Positions 42,864 to 50,641 of a stretch of 64,000 nt of DNA are shown piece by piece (the first letter of the stretch is position 1; the number at the start of each line of letters is the position of its first letter). The notes under the pieces were generated by a model. That model saw nothing but the letters and a program-made list of their open reading frames with translations, ran no database searches and had not been told where the DNA came from. The DNA lies in contig NZ_AFCF02000006.1 in assembly GCF_000203975.2 (NCBI RefSeq), positions 248,001 to 312,000 of the forward strand. Direction: 5' to 3'. The translations under genes and the position numbers were made by a program. The stretch comes from Leisingera sp. ANG1 (GTDB taxonomy: Bacteria > Pseudomonadota > Alphaproteobacteria > Rhodobacterales > Rhodobacteraceae).

Positions 42864-43420
42864 GCGTATCAGCCAAGAAAGGCCCGGTTATCGCTGTGGT
42901 TGGACCGTCGGGGGTTGGCAAGGACAGCCTCATGTCCGCTCTTGCTGTTTCTGGCCCACAGCTGCGGTTAATGCGCCGGGTGATCACCCGTGCGCCGGAG
43001 GCGGGAGGTGAGAATTATCAGGCGGTATCAGAAGCAGAGTTCTCCGCCCTGGCCGGAAACAGTGTTTTTTCGCTGCACTGGCGGGCGCATGGGCTGCACT
43101 ATGGCATTTCCCGCGACATTGAAAGCTTGCGTGAGGGCGCGGGCGGAGTACTGGTGAACCTTTCCCGGGCTGTGCTGCTGGAGGCCCAGAAAAAATTTGG
43201 AGATTTTATTGTGCTGTCGGTGACCGCACGCCCTGAGGTGCTGGCAGACCGGCTTGCTTCCCGCGGGCGGGAAGACAGGGATGAAGTGCAGCGGCGTCTT
43301 GCCCGCGCCGTCAGCCCGCTGCCGACAGGACTGAACCGTGTCCATCAGATCGACAACAGCGGTTCCCTGAGCGCTGCGGTGAACGCTGCGCTGGCAGCCC
43401 TTCAGCCAGAGAGGGCGTAG
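42860..43420 (+). CDS. phnN: Ribose 1,5-bisphosphate phosphokinase PhnN
   Basis: A 186-residue P-loop kinase (GPSGVGKDS at residues 15-23) that phosphorylates ribose 1,5-bisphosphate to PRPP, recycling the ribose product of the C-P lyase pathway. Guanylate-kinase-like motifs RRVITR and SREDRDEVQRRLAR-type segments are visible. The last 19 bases overlap the 3' end of the opposite-strand DUF1045 gene. Confidence 0.9.
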   Translation: MSVSAKKGPVIAVVGPSGVGKDSLMSALAVSGPQLRLMRRVITRAPEAGGENYQAVSEAEFSALAGNSVFSLHWRAHGLHYGISRDIESLREGAGGVLVNLSRAVLLEAQKKFGDFIVLSVTARPEVLADRLASRGREDRDEVQRRLARAVSPLPTGLNRVHQIDNSGSLSAAVNAALAALQPERA

Positions 43421-44085
43421 CGGTGGATCAGATGAAACTTGCCGTCCTTTGCCTCGCCGACCAACGCCAGATCGCGGATCACAATGCGCGCAGGCAGCAA
43501 CGGAAGCAGATGCGTCTCCAGCGCGGTTTCGACGGCAGGCAGTTCTGGTTTTGGCAGCTTACCTGTGAGGGTGATGTGAAACCGGAACTGGTTCAGAACA
43601 TAAGGGTAGCCCCATCGGGAGAGGTTCTCGTCCTGCACGGGCGTCAAGCCCGCAGCCCGTCGGCGCTGCAGCTCGGCCTCGGAAGCGGGAGCTCGAAACG
43701 CGTCGAGTTCCGTGACGCAGGCCGCGGCCAGGACCTTCAGCGCCGTTTGGTCTCCGGTTGGACACAAGGCCAGGAAACGGCCAAGGCGGGCCAGATGAAG
43801 GCCATCAAGGATGACAGGTTTCTGAGCCGCGGCGAAGGTTTCGCAAGCCGATTCCAGCGAAACGGCGGACTGGCCTGGGGCAAGACGGAACGGCGGTTTC
43901 ATCGTTGCATGCAATCCGTATTTGCGCGGCACATCCGTGATCTCGCCAATGTCCAGATAATTCACGGCCGGATGGGGCAGCTCAGCACCCGATTCAATAT
44001 CCCAGCCGAGCCAGCTGGCGGCAAACCGGCTCCACTCCATTTCCGCGGGTGGGGCGTAATAGATCGCGTATCGCGTGAATGTCAC
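43402..44085 (-). CDS. DUF1045 protein, phosphonate-associated 2H phosphoesterase-like
   Basis: A 227-residue protein of the DUF1045 family that recurs in alphaproteobacterial phn loci. It has two H-x-T/S pieces of the 2H phosphoesterase type: LHATMKPPFRL near residue 58 and RFHITLTGKLP near residue 172. I infer hydrolysis of a cyclic phosphate, perhaps the 5-phospho-ribose 1,2-cyclic phosphate otherwise opened by PhnP, which is absent here. The start is a GTG at 44085 with AGGAGG five bases before it. It lies on the minus strand between phnN and phnM. Confidence 0.83.
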   Translation of the reverse strand: MTFTRYAIYYAPPAEMEWSRFAASWLGWDIESGAELPHPAVNYLDIGEITDVPRKYGLHATMKPPFRLAPGQSAVSLESACETFAAAQKPVILDGLHLARLGRFLALCPTGDQTALKVLAAACVTELDAFRAPASEAELQRRRAAGLTPVQDENLSRWGYPYVLNQFRFHITLTGKLPKPELPAVETALETHLLPLLPARIVIRDLALVGEAKDGKFHLIHRYALSG

Positions 44086-44135
44086 ATTGGCCTCCTAAAC
44101 GTGGCCTTCCATAGCTCGAAAGATGTGAAGTTCAG

Positions 44136-45278
44136 ATGACAGAAGAGATGATCCTTGCCAATGCTGCTTTGGTACTGCCGGGTGAGATCCGAGCCGGCAG
44201 TGTGAAAATCGCTGGTGGTGTGATTGCAGACATTTCCGAAGGACGGTCGGTGCCGGCTGGTGCTGTGGACTGCGCAGGAGATTACGTCAGTCCAGGTTTG
44301 GTGGAATTGCACACGGACAACCTGGAACGCCACATCCAGCCACGCCCAAAGGTGGGCTGGCCGCATGCCAGCGCAATTATTGCCCATGACGCAGAGCTTG
44401 CTGGTACCGGCATCACCACAGTTTTTGACGCCATGCGCGTCGGGTCGATCAGTCGCCGCGAAAGCCGTTATGGCGCTTATGCCCGGCAGCTGGCATCGGA
44501 GCTTCTGGAGCTGCGGGCTGCTGATGCGCTGAAAATCTCCCACTTCCTGCATCTTCGGGCAGAGGTTTGCACTGATACCCTGGTGGAGGAGCTGAATACT
44601 TTTGGAGAAGGCGACCGTGTCGGGCTGGTCTCGCTTATGGATCACACACCGGGGCAGCGCCAGTTCCGGGACCTCTCCAAGCTGGAGCAGTACGTAAAGG
44701 GAAAACACGGCTTTGATGACGCTGCATTCCACGCCCACATCGCGCATTTGATGGAGCTGCAAGAAACTTATGGGGCCTTGCACGAAGCGGAGGCTGTTAA
44801 AGCTGCAAAGCGGTTTGGTGCTGTGCTGGCAAGCCATGATGATACCACCGCGGCTCAGGTGGCTGTCTCCGCGGAACATGGCATCCGCCTAGCCGAGTTT
44901 CCGACCACGGTAGAAGCCGCACAAGCATGCCACGCCTATGGCATCAGGGTCGTGATGGGGGCACCGAACCTGGTCCGCGGAGGCTCGCATTCCGGCAATG
45001 TGGCAGCGCAGGAACTGGCGGAGCTGGAACTGCTGGACATTCTATCGTCTGACTATGTGCCTGCGGCGCTGCTGATGGCGGCAGCCAAGCTGGGCAGCCT
45101 GTGGGGGGATATGGCGCGGGGGATGGGCACCGTGACCCATGCACCTGCCGCAGCGGTTGGGCTAGACGACCGGGGACGGTTGGAGACTGGCAAGCGTGCC
45201 GACCTGATCCGGTTCGGCCTCAAATCAGGCACTCCGGCTTTGCGCGGGGTTTGGGCGCGCGGCCTGCGGGTAGCTTGA
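44136..45278 (+). CDS. phnM: Ribose 1-methylphosphonate 5-triphosphate diphosphatase PhnM
   Basis: A 380-residue amidohydrolase-fold enzyme that removes pyrophosphate from ribose 1-methylphosphonate 5-triphosphate before PhnJ acts. The metal-binding stretch is VELHTDNLERHIQPRPKVGWPH near residue 55, and FPTTVEAAQACHAYGIRVVMGAPN is typical of PhnM. It is divergent from the DUF1045 gene, so it has its own promoter in the 50 bases between them or depends on readthrough from phnN. Confidence 0.94.
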   Translation: MTEEMILANAALVLPGEIRAGSVKIAGGVIADISEGRSVPAGAVDCAGDYVSPGLVELHTDNLERHIQPRPKVGWPHASAIIAHDAELAGTGITTVFDAMRVGSISRRESRYGAYARQLASELLELRAADALKISHFLHLRAEVCTDTLVEELNTFGEGDRVGLVSLMDHTPGQRQFRDLSKLEQYVKGKHGFDDAAFHAHIAHLMELQETYGALHEAEAVKAAKRFGAVLASHDDTTAAQVAVSAEHGIRLAEFPTTVEAAQACHAYGIRVVMGAPNLVRGGSHSGNVAAQELAELELLDILSSDYVPAALLMAAAKLGSLWGDMARGMGTVTHAPAAAVGLDDRGRLETGKRADLIRFGLKSGTPALRGVWARGLRVA

Positions 45279-45311
45279 ATGGACTGCGCCAGGGGCGGTT
45301 GAAGCGCGCGT

Positions 45312-45349
45312 GCCCAGCGTTTCCCGGCCCTGCGCCGGGCAGCGCTGGC
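45312..45349. terminator. Long hairpin between convergent phnM and methyltransferase genes
   Basis: An inner stem CCCGGC/GCCGGG (45323-45328, 45334-45339) sits inside outer arms GCC(C)AGCG and CGCTGGC. It fills the space between two convergent operons. There is no T run; a hairpin end for both transcripts is likely. Confidence 0.5.
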
Positions 45350-45350
45350 G

Positions 45351-45830
45351 TCAGTTGACGCGGTAAAACATATAGCGCCCCGCGGGTATGCCTTCGGGGC
45401 CGCCTAGTTTCTCGAACCCGGATAGCGGCTGACCTGAGACGATGATTCCGCCCGGCACCATGACCCGGGCAATTGCTGGCGACAGGGCTGTGGCCTCGGC
45501 GACGTCCTTCTCCTTGACGCCAAAACCGAAATCATAATGCGCCAAGGCTATCTTGCGGCCTTCAGTGGCGAGCCGCTCCAGCATCGGCCTTGCTTCGCCC
45601 TGCAGAAAATCCTTCTCTGGCGGCACGCAGGAAGGGTGGCATTGCAAAATCCGGTCAATCACCCAGATTCTTCGGCTGCCAAGGATTTCGCGCAGGTGGT
45701 CATAGGTGCGCCCATTGCCGAGCCCCATGTCCAGAACATCGCCATCCATCGCACTGATTTGCTTCGCGGCCCAGTTCAGGCCGTCACGCTGGGCGGTCAG
45801 GCGGCGCAGCATGGAATCGAGACGGCTCAT
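45351..45830 (-). CDS. Small SAM-dependent methyltransferase
   Basis: A 159-residue class I methyltransferase with the SAM-binding loop DMGLGNGRTYDHL near residue 34 and the post-III motif VMVPGGIIVSGQPL. Its size suggests the Methyltransf_17 family, of unknown substrate. It starts directly after the stop codon of the deacetylase-like gene and is the last gene of the seven-gene glycosyltransferase operon. It may methylate the glycan or an acceptor; that is inference. Confidence 0.75.
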   Translation of the reverse strand: MSRLDSMLRRLTAQRDGLNWAAKQISAMDGDVLDMGLGNGRTYDHLREILGSRRIWVIDRILQCHPSCVPPEKDFLQGEARPMLERLATEGRKIALAHYDFGFGVKEKDVAEATALSPAIARVMVPGGIIVSGQPLSGFEKLGGPEGIPAGRYMFYRVN

Positions 45831-46589
45831 TCAGGACATCCTCTCGTCATAAATCCAGGCCTCTCCCGGACCAGCCAGCAGTCTTCCAGCCAGTGCGCTG
45901 ATGAAAGACCAGATAGCTTCATCATGCACCTGGTGGTGGGTGAGGAGCCCATAAGGTTCCGCATTGTCTGCATCACCAAGGCGCCGGTCACGCAGCTGGC
46001 GAACCACTTGCTTGATCAGCTGCTCGGGTGGCAGAAGTCCGCGGCTGCCTTTCCAGTCAACCGGATCCAGATGTGCATTCACCCGCAAGAGGCCAGAGGC
46101 GGGTTTGGCAGCCTTGCGCGGTGTGAACGTCGAAACCGCAGTGAAACCCGCACCCGCCAGCCAAGTCAGCAGGTCCGGCGAAATCCGGTTCCACGGTGGA
46201 ACGAACATCGGCCGCAGGCTGCTGCCAAACATCTTCTGCAATGCGGTCAGGCCGCGCTCAGCGTCGTCCAGCAGCTCCTCCAGCGGGCGGTGAGCACCGA
46301 ACTCGGCCTTCTTTTCGCCTGCAGGCGCGTGGTTTTGGTGCGCCCAGCCGTGGACGATCGGGATGAGCGACGGGTTCTCTGCGATAAACCGGGCCAAATC
46401 AAGTGTAGCGCCATGCGGGATCACGGCCAAATGCACCGGCAGATCAAGGTCTTCTGAGAGCGCTGCCAACCGTTCAAGCTCGGCGGAATGTGACATCGCA
46501 TCGTCGTCCCGCCACCACAGGGGCAGCGTCATTCCCGCTTCTTGCCAGTGATCCAACTCCCGGTCCAGATTGCTCCAATCCGCCGTCAT
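45831..46589 (-). CDS. NodB-like polysaccharide deacetylase domain protein
   Basis: A 252-residue protein with the metal motifs of NodB-type carbohydrate deacetylases: the acidic triplet at Asp28-30 in WWRDDDA, H80-x3-H84 in VHGWAHQNH, and FVPPWNRIS in place of the RxPxG motif. It has no signal peptide, so it would act in the cytoplasm on a nucleotide- or lipid-linked sugar, unlike exported deacetylases. It overlaps the glycosyltransferase upstream by four bases and abuts the methyltransferase downstream. Confidence 0.75.
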   Translation of the reverse strand: MTADWSNLDRELDHWQEAGMTLPLWWRDDDAMSHSAELERLAALSEDLDLPVHLAVIPHGATLDLARFIAENPSLIPIVHGWAHQNHAPAGEKKAEFGAHRPLEELLDDAERGLTALQKMFGSSLRPMFVPPWNRISPDLLTWLAGAGFTAVSTFTPRKAAKPASGLLRVNAHLDPVDWKGSRGLLPPEQLIKQVVRQLRDRRLGDADNAEPYGLLTHHQVHDEAIWSFISALAGRLLAGPGEAWIYDERMS

Positions 46590-47722
46590 ACTCGCCCTCC
46601 TGCAAGCTCTGCGGCAATCTCCACGCTCCGGGCGGCTCCGTCAAACCTGAAACCGCCTGCTAGCCGCGGCGGAGCCTGCATTGCCGCCTTGACCGCAGTG
46701 CATAGCGTTTCGGGAGAGAGCTCTGCCGTCTTGAGTACTTTGATGCCGTCCAGTGGAGCAAGGCTGGCAGCACGCAGGCCCTGTTCGGTCTCGTTTCCAG
46801 CGTCGAACGGCACCAAGACGGCAGGCGTGCCTGCCTGCAAAAGATCTAGCGTGGTGTTGTAACCGCACATGCTGACAGAGGCGGCCGCGTGGCAAAGCAT
46901 TTGGCGGAAATCTTTGCGGGCGGGTTCCAGCAGGGCTGGGGAGCCGGTCCTGGCAAACTCCGCAATGCGCATCTCTGCATCTGATCCGCCTACCAGCAGC
47001 CGCCAGGAGGTGTCCGGCATCAGCCTTGCAGCATCCAAGGCACAACGGTAGAGCGGTGTGCCAACATTGCCGCCGCCTGCGCTTACCAAAACTTCTCCAG
47101 TTCCTGCCTGCTGCGGGTGCGGGCCCGCGGCAGGAGGGGCCACATAACCGGTGTAGCGCAGTTTGGCTGCAAGCGAACCGGAGACCGGCCAGCTGGCCTC
47201 GAGCCGGGTGGCAGCGGGGTCGGAATGGACCAGCACCGCATCATAATATTTTGCGACGACTGCATCTGCCCTTTCCGCTTTCTCCGGTTTGGAGGGCGGC
47301 GCGAGGATATCGCGGATGGATGACAGGATAACTGGCCGCAGTGGCTGCGCGTGAGCGGCCTCCAGGAGGGCGAGGAACTCCCTGCGCAGGGAGCGGCGCC
47401 CAAATGGGTAGAGCTCTGTGAGCAAGACGTCAGGCTGCAGGTCTCGCAGCGCAGTGCAAAGGGCCAATTGGCGGCGGGCCAGATATGCCTCATCTGCCTG
47501 CGCGTCATCGTCCGCCATAAGCCGTGTGAAATCCAACCCATCCGAACGCAGCGGTGGCAGCTGGATCAGCTCGATTCCCTCGGCGCTCAGCTGCGGCGCA
47601 GGAAACCCGCCAGACGCAATCTGCACTTTATGGCCTGCCGCGTCGAAAGCCCGGGCCAATGTCAGCGCGCGGGACAAGTGGCCGGTACCCAGCAGGTGCG
47701 TGACGGCAATCAGGACTTTCAT
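46586..47722 (-). CDS. GT-B glycosyltransferase (MurG/COG4671-like)
   Basis: A 378-residue GT-B glycosyltransferase. Its N terminus has the glycine/histidine loop LLGTGHLSRALTLARAF and its C-terminal domain the donor-site stretch SMCGYNTTLDLLQAGTPAVLVPF. It resembles the first gene of this operon (50638-51864) in both places, so the two may be distant paralogues that add sugars in sequence. No membrane segment is evident. It overlaps the phosphatase and deacetylase genes by four bases each. Confidence 0.82.
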   Translation of the reverse strand: MKVLIAVTHLLGTGHLSRALTLARAFDAAGHKVQIASGGFPAPQLSAEGIELIQLPPLRSDGLDFTRLMADDDAQADEAYLARRQLALCTALRDLQPDVLLTELYPFGRRSLRREFLALLEAAHAQPLRPVILSSIRDILAPPSKPEKAERADAVVAKYYDAVLVHSDPAATRLEASWPVSGSLAAKLRYTGYVAPPAAGPHPQQAGTGEVLVSAGGGNVGTPLYRCALDAARLMPDTSWRLLVGGSDAEMRIAEFARTGSPALLEPARKDFRQMLCHAAASVSMCGYNTTLDLLQAGTPAVLVPFDAGNETEQGLRAASLAPLDGIKVLKTAELSPETLCTAVKAAMQAPPRLAGGFRFDGAARSVEIAAELAGGRV

Positions 47723-48306
47723 GAGTCATCCTTGCGAAGCAGCCGCACCGGGTTTGCCCAAGGTATGAGGTTTGTCTCGTCAACTTCCACGACGAACAGG
47801 CGGTTGCGTTTAATGCGAAATGGGGCAGGGCCGTTGAAGTCCCAGCCATGCGCTCGCGCCAAAATCATCCGCATGACACCGATGTGGCAGACGGCAAGAG
47901 CGTCCTGGGTCAACCCGCTAAGCCAGGGCGCGATCCTGGACCAGACCTCTGCTGGAGTTTCCCCGCCGGGCGGGCGATAGTCCCAACCCCAGCTCTCGAT
48001 ATCGCGGAAACCGCTGCTTGGGTCTGCTTTCAAGTCCGCGCCACGAAGGCCTTCCCAATCGCCCCAGTTCATTTCTGTCAGCTCAGGTGAGGTGCGGGGA
48101 GGGTGTCCGGCGACAAGCAGAGCGGTTTCTGCTGCGCGCATCAGCGGGCTGGACCAGAGCATTGCTTGCTTCCACTCCGCGGGCAGAGCATAGCCGCGCA
48201 GCTCCGCCCGGGCCGCGTCATCTAGCGGGATATCGCTGCGGCCCTGGATGCGGCCAGCGCGGTTCCAGGCGGTGTGGCCATGTCGTAATAGGGCAAGACG
48301 GATCAC
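47719..48306 (-). CDS. Histidine phosphatase family protein
   Basis: A 195-residue phosphoglycerate-mutase-like phosphatase with the catalytic R8-H9-G10 (LLRHGHTAWN) and a second-site stretch AVCHIGVMRMI. Relatives include alpha-ribazole phosphatase, fructose-2,6-bisphosphatase and glucosyl-3-phosphoglycerate phosphatase. Inside a glycosyltransferase operon it most likely removes phosphate from a sugar or glycosyl phosphate intermediate. It overlaps both neighbours by four bases. Confidence 0.85.
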   Translation of the reverse strand: MIRLALLRHGHTAWNRAGRIQGRSDIPLDDAARAELRGYALPAEWKQAMLWSSPLMRAAETALLVAGHPPRTSPELTEMNWGDWEGLRGADLKADPSSGFRDIESWGWDYRPPGGETPAEVWSRIAPWLSGLTQDALAVCHIGVMRMILARAHGWDFNGPAPFRIKRNRLFVVEVDETNLIPWANPVRLLRKDDS

Positions 48307-49406
48307 TCAGAAGGCTCCATCAGTGGCAGAACGGTATCCCAGAACCGCTTGGCGGCGGCAGGCGCAAGATGCCTGTTTGCAATATGCGTGCGGGCTTTCA
48401 GGGCAGTCTGAGTGCGCAGAGAGCGGTTTGCAAGCAGCTGGCCAGCAAACGACGCAAGAGCCTCTCCTCCCTCCTCGGCAGCTGGGTAGTGACCAGGGAG
48501 CAATACATCCCGAACGCCAGGGCGGTCCTGGGCAACGATCGGCAGGCCATGGGCTTGCGCCTCAAGAAAAACCATTCCAAAGGCCTCATTGACGCCAGGC
48601 CACAGAAAAAGGCTTGCATTTTCATAGGCCTTGGCCAGTTCTGCACGGCTGAGCTGGCCAAGAAAGCGAACTCTATCCGAAAAGGGAGACATCAGCGCCT
48701 CGATTTCGGGCCGGGCCGGGCCGTCGCCGCCAATGTCCAAACGCCAATCGCCCGGCAGATGGGCAAGCGTTTCTGCAATAATGCTGTAGGAGGCAAGTTT
48801 ATCGCCCGCGCGCATCATGCCTGCTACCAGCATCGGCCCGTCCAGAGAGGACGCAGCAGGCAGTGCGCTAAGAGGTAGGAAGGGAGGGAGAGGTGCCACT
48901 GTCTGATTGCCGAACCGGTCGCGTTCCAGCGCGAAGCGGTCCTGTTCAGTGAAATAGAAAATCGCGGCGGCAGCATCGGCTGCGGCATGGGCTGCCTTGG
49001 CGAAGTGCTCCCAGCCGCCAGTCAGCCTTTTTTTTGCGCGGGTAGATTCGATTTGCACGTAGGGTATGCCGCGGGCGTGCGCCACGACAGGACCGATCAG
49101 GTCCGGCGCTTTGTAGTAGTTGTGATAAGTGACCCAGAGGTCCGCCTCCTGCATTTTTTCAATTAGGCGGCTGGATTCGATTGCTGCCTGTGAGCGCAGA
49201 TTGCTTTGCAGCTCGGTATCGCCGTGTTTGTCATAGGTCCGAATGTTTGACACCAGTTGCACTTCGGCGCCGCTCGAGCTCATGAGATCAATCAAATTGC
49301 GGGCAATTTCACGATCACCGGAGGGCACAGGGTGGTGAGGCGGCTTCATCGGGGCGTAAAAGGCGACCCGTTTTCCCGTTCCGGGCAGCACCGCCATCAA
49401 TCGCAC
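48303..49406 (-). CDS. Glycosyltransferase, GT4-like
   Basis: A 367-residue GT-B enzyme of the GT4 type. The C-terminal Rossmann domain has RFLGQLSRAELAKAYENASLFLWPGVNEAFGMVFLEAQAHGLPIVA, which contains the E-x7-E motif of retaining GT4 enzymes (EAFGMVFLE). No signal or membrane segment is visible. It overlaps the next upstream gene by ten bases and the phosphatase gene by four. Confidence 0.85.
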   Translation of the reverse strand: MRLMAVLPGTGKRVAFYAPMKPPHHPVPSGDREIARNLIDLMSSSGAEVQLVSNIRTYDKHGDTELQSNLRSQAAIESSRLIEKMQEADLWVTYHNYYKAPDLIGPVVAHARGIPYVQIESTRAKKRLTGGWEHFAKAAHAAADAAAAIFYFTEQDRFALERDRFGNQTVAPLPPFLPLSALPAASSLDGPMLVAGMMRAGDKLASYSIIAETLAHLPGDWRLDIGGDGPARPEIEALMSPFSDRVRFLGQLSRAELAKAYENASLFLWPGVNEAFGMVFLEAQAHGLPIVAQDRPGVRDVLLPGHYPAAEEGGEALASFAGQLLANRSLRTQTALKARTHIANRHLAPAAAKRFWDTVLPLMEPSE

Positions 49407-50641
49407 TGCAGCATTGCATTCAGCCGCTTGGAAAGCTGCGTAATGCCGGGGTCCATGCCAAAATCTGTGCGCAAGCGTGCAAGGGCGGCACTCGCCATCT
49501 CAGCAAGCTTCTGCGGCTGGCGGGCAGCATAGAGCATCGCTTCGGCAAGCGCCTCCGGACTGTCTTCGCTAAGCAGACCGTGGATGCCGTGGTCTATGAA
49601 CTCAGGAATCGCCGACACAGGGGTCGAAAGGATCGGAAGTGTTTGCGATGCCGCTTCCATCAGGACATTGGGCAGTCCGTCGCGGTCGCCGTCTGCGGCT
49701 ACCCGGCTGGGCAGAATGAACAGGTCCGAGGACCGCATGGCCTCTATCACTTCAGGCTGGTCGCAAGCACCGCGCCAGGTAATGCGATCGGAAATGCCTT
49801 CGTCTTCGGCCATGCCCTGCAGCAAGTCGCCCAGCCCGCCTCCGCCGATGTGGGTCCAGTGCCAGTCAAGGCCTGAAGGCAGCAAGGCCAGCGCAGCGAT
49901 CAGCCTGTCGAAACCTTTTTTCTCGACCAGGCGTCCGACAGACATGAAGTGAACCGGGTCCTGGGGCAAGCGCGGCTGACGTTCCGGTGGAGCGGGAAAG
50001 CGTGTAAGGTCCAGCCCGTGGTATACGAGATCGACCCGGTCAGGTGTGTCAGCCATTGCCTGCAGGTGTCTGGCGCCAAATCCGGTGCAAGTGGCGCCGA
50101 AGGCGGCACCATGATGGGTCCGGGAAAGCTTTTCGCGGATCTCCCAGTTTGGCGAGGTCCAGATGTCCTTGGCATGGGCCGAAAAACTCCATGGCAGACC
50201 GCGCATGATCGCTGCGTAACGGGCGACAGAAGAAGGCGTGTGCAGGAAATGCGCATACAGGCCAAGCACCTCATCGGGCATCTCTGCTGCCAGTACACAG
50301 GCTTGGCCAAACCGGCGGATGCGGTTGGGGGTTGCATCCCGGCGCAGGTCGGCGCGCCAGATCTGGTATGCCTCTTCGTAACCCACCATTTGTTGTGCGG
50401 CAGCACGGGCGCGCCAGACCCGATCCGGTTCCTCGTACAGATACTCTGGCAGGTAGTTCACCCTGGCCTTCAGCTGCCTGTGCAAGGGATGGCGCTTAAT
50501 GTCGGTCGGGTGGCGCAGCGACCAGATTTCAAAGTCATGGCCAGCTGCCTCAAGGGCAACCAGCTCCTGCGCGATGAAGGTCTCGGACAGGCGCGGCCAG
50601 CCCTTGACCACCACCGCAAGCGGCGGGCGGGCAGTGTTCAT
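49397..50641 (-). CDS. Glycosyltransferase, GT4-like
   Basis: A 414-residue GT-B glycosyltransferase. Its N-terminal domain opens PPLAVVVKGWPRLSETFIAQELVALE, the pattern of colanic-acid/exopolysaccharide GT4 enzymes. The C-terminal donor domain has SVGRLVEKKGFDRLIAALALL and DLFILPSRVAADGDRDGLPNVLMEA. It differs clearly from the other GT4 gene, so a different linkage is likely. It overlaps both neighbouring genes. Confidence 0.87.
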   Translation of the reverse strand: MNTARPPLAVVVKGWPRLSETFIAQELVALEAAGHDFEIWSLRHPTDIKRHPLHRQLKARVNYLPEYLYEEPDRVWRARAAAQQMVGYEEAYQIWRADLRRDATPNRIRRFGQACVLAAEMPDEVLGLYAHFLHTPSSVARYAAIMRGLPWSFSAHAKDIWTSPNWEIREKLSRTHHGAAFGATCTGFGARHLQAMADTPDRVDLVYHGLDLTRFPAPPERQPRLPQDPVHFMSVGRLVEKKGFDRLIAALALLPSGLDWHWTHIGGGGLGDLLQGMAEDEGISDRITWRGACDQPEVIEAMRSSDLFILPSRVAADGDRDGLPNVLMEAASQTLPILSTPVSAIPEFIDHGIHGLLSEDSPEALAEAMLYAARQPQKLAEMASAALARLRTDFGMDPGITQLSKRLNAMLQCD

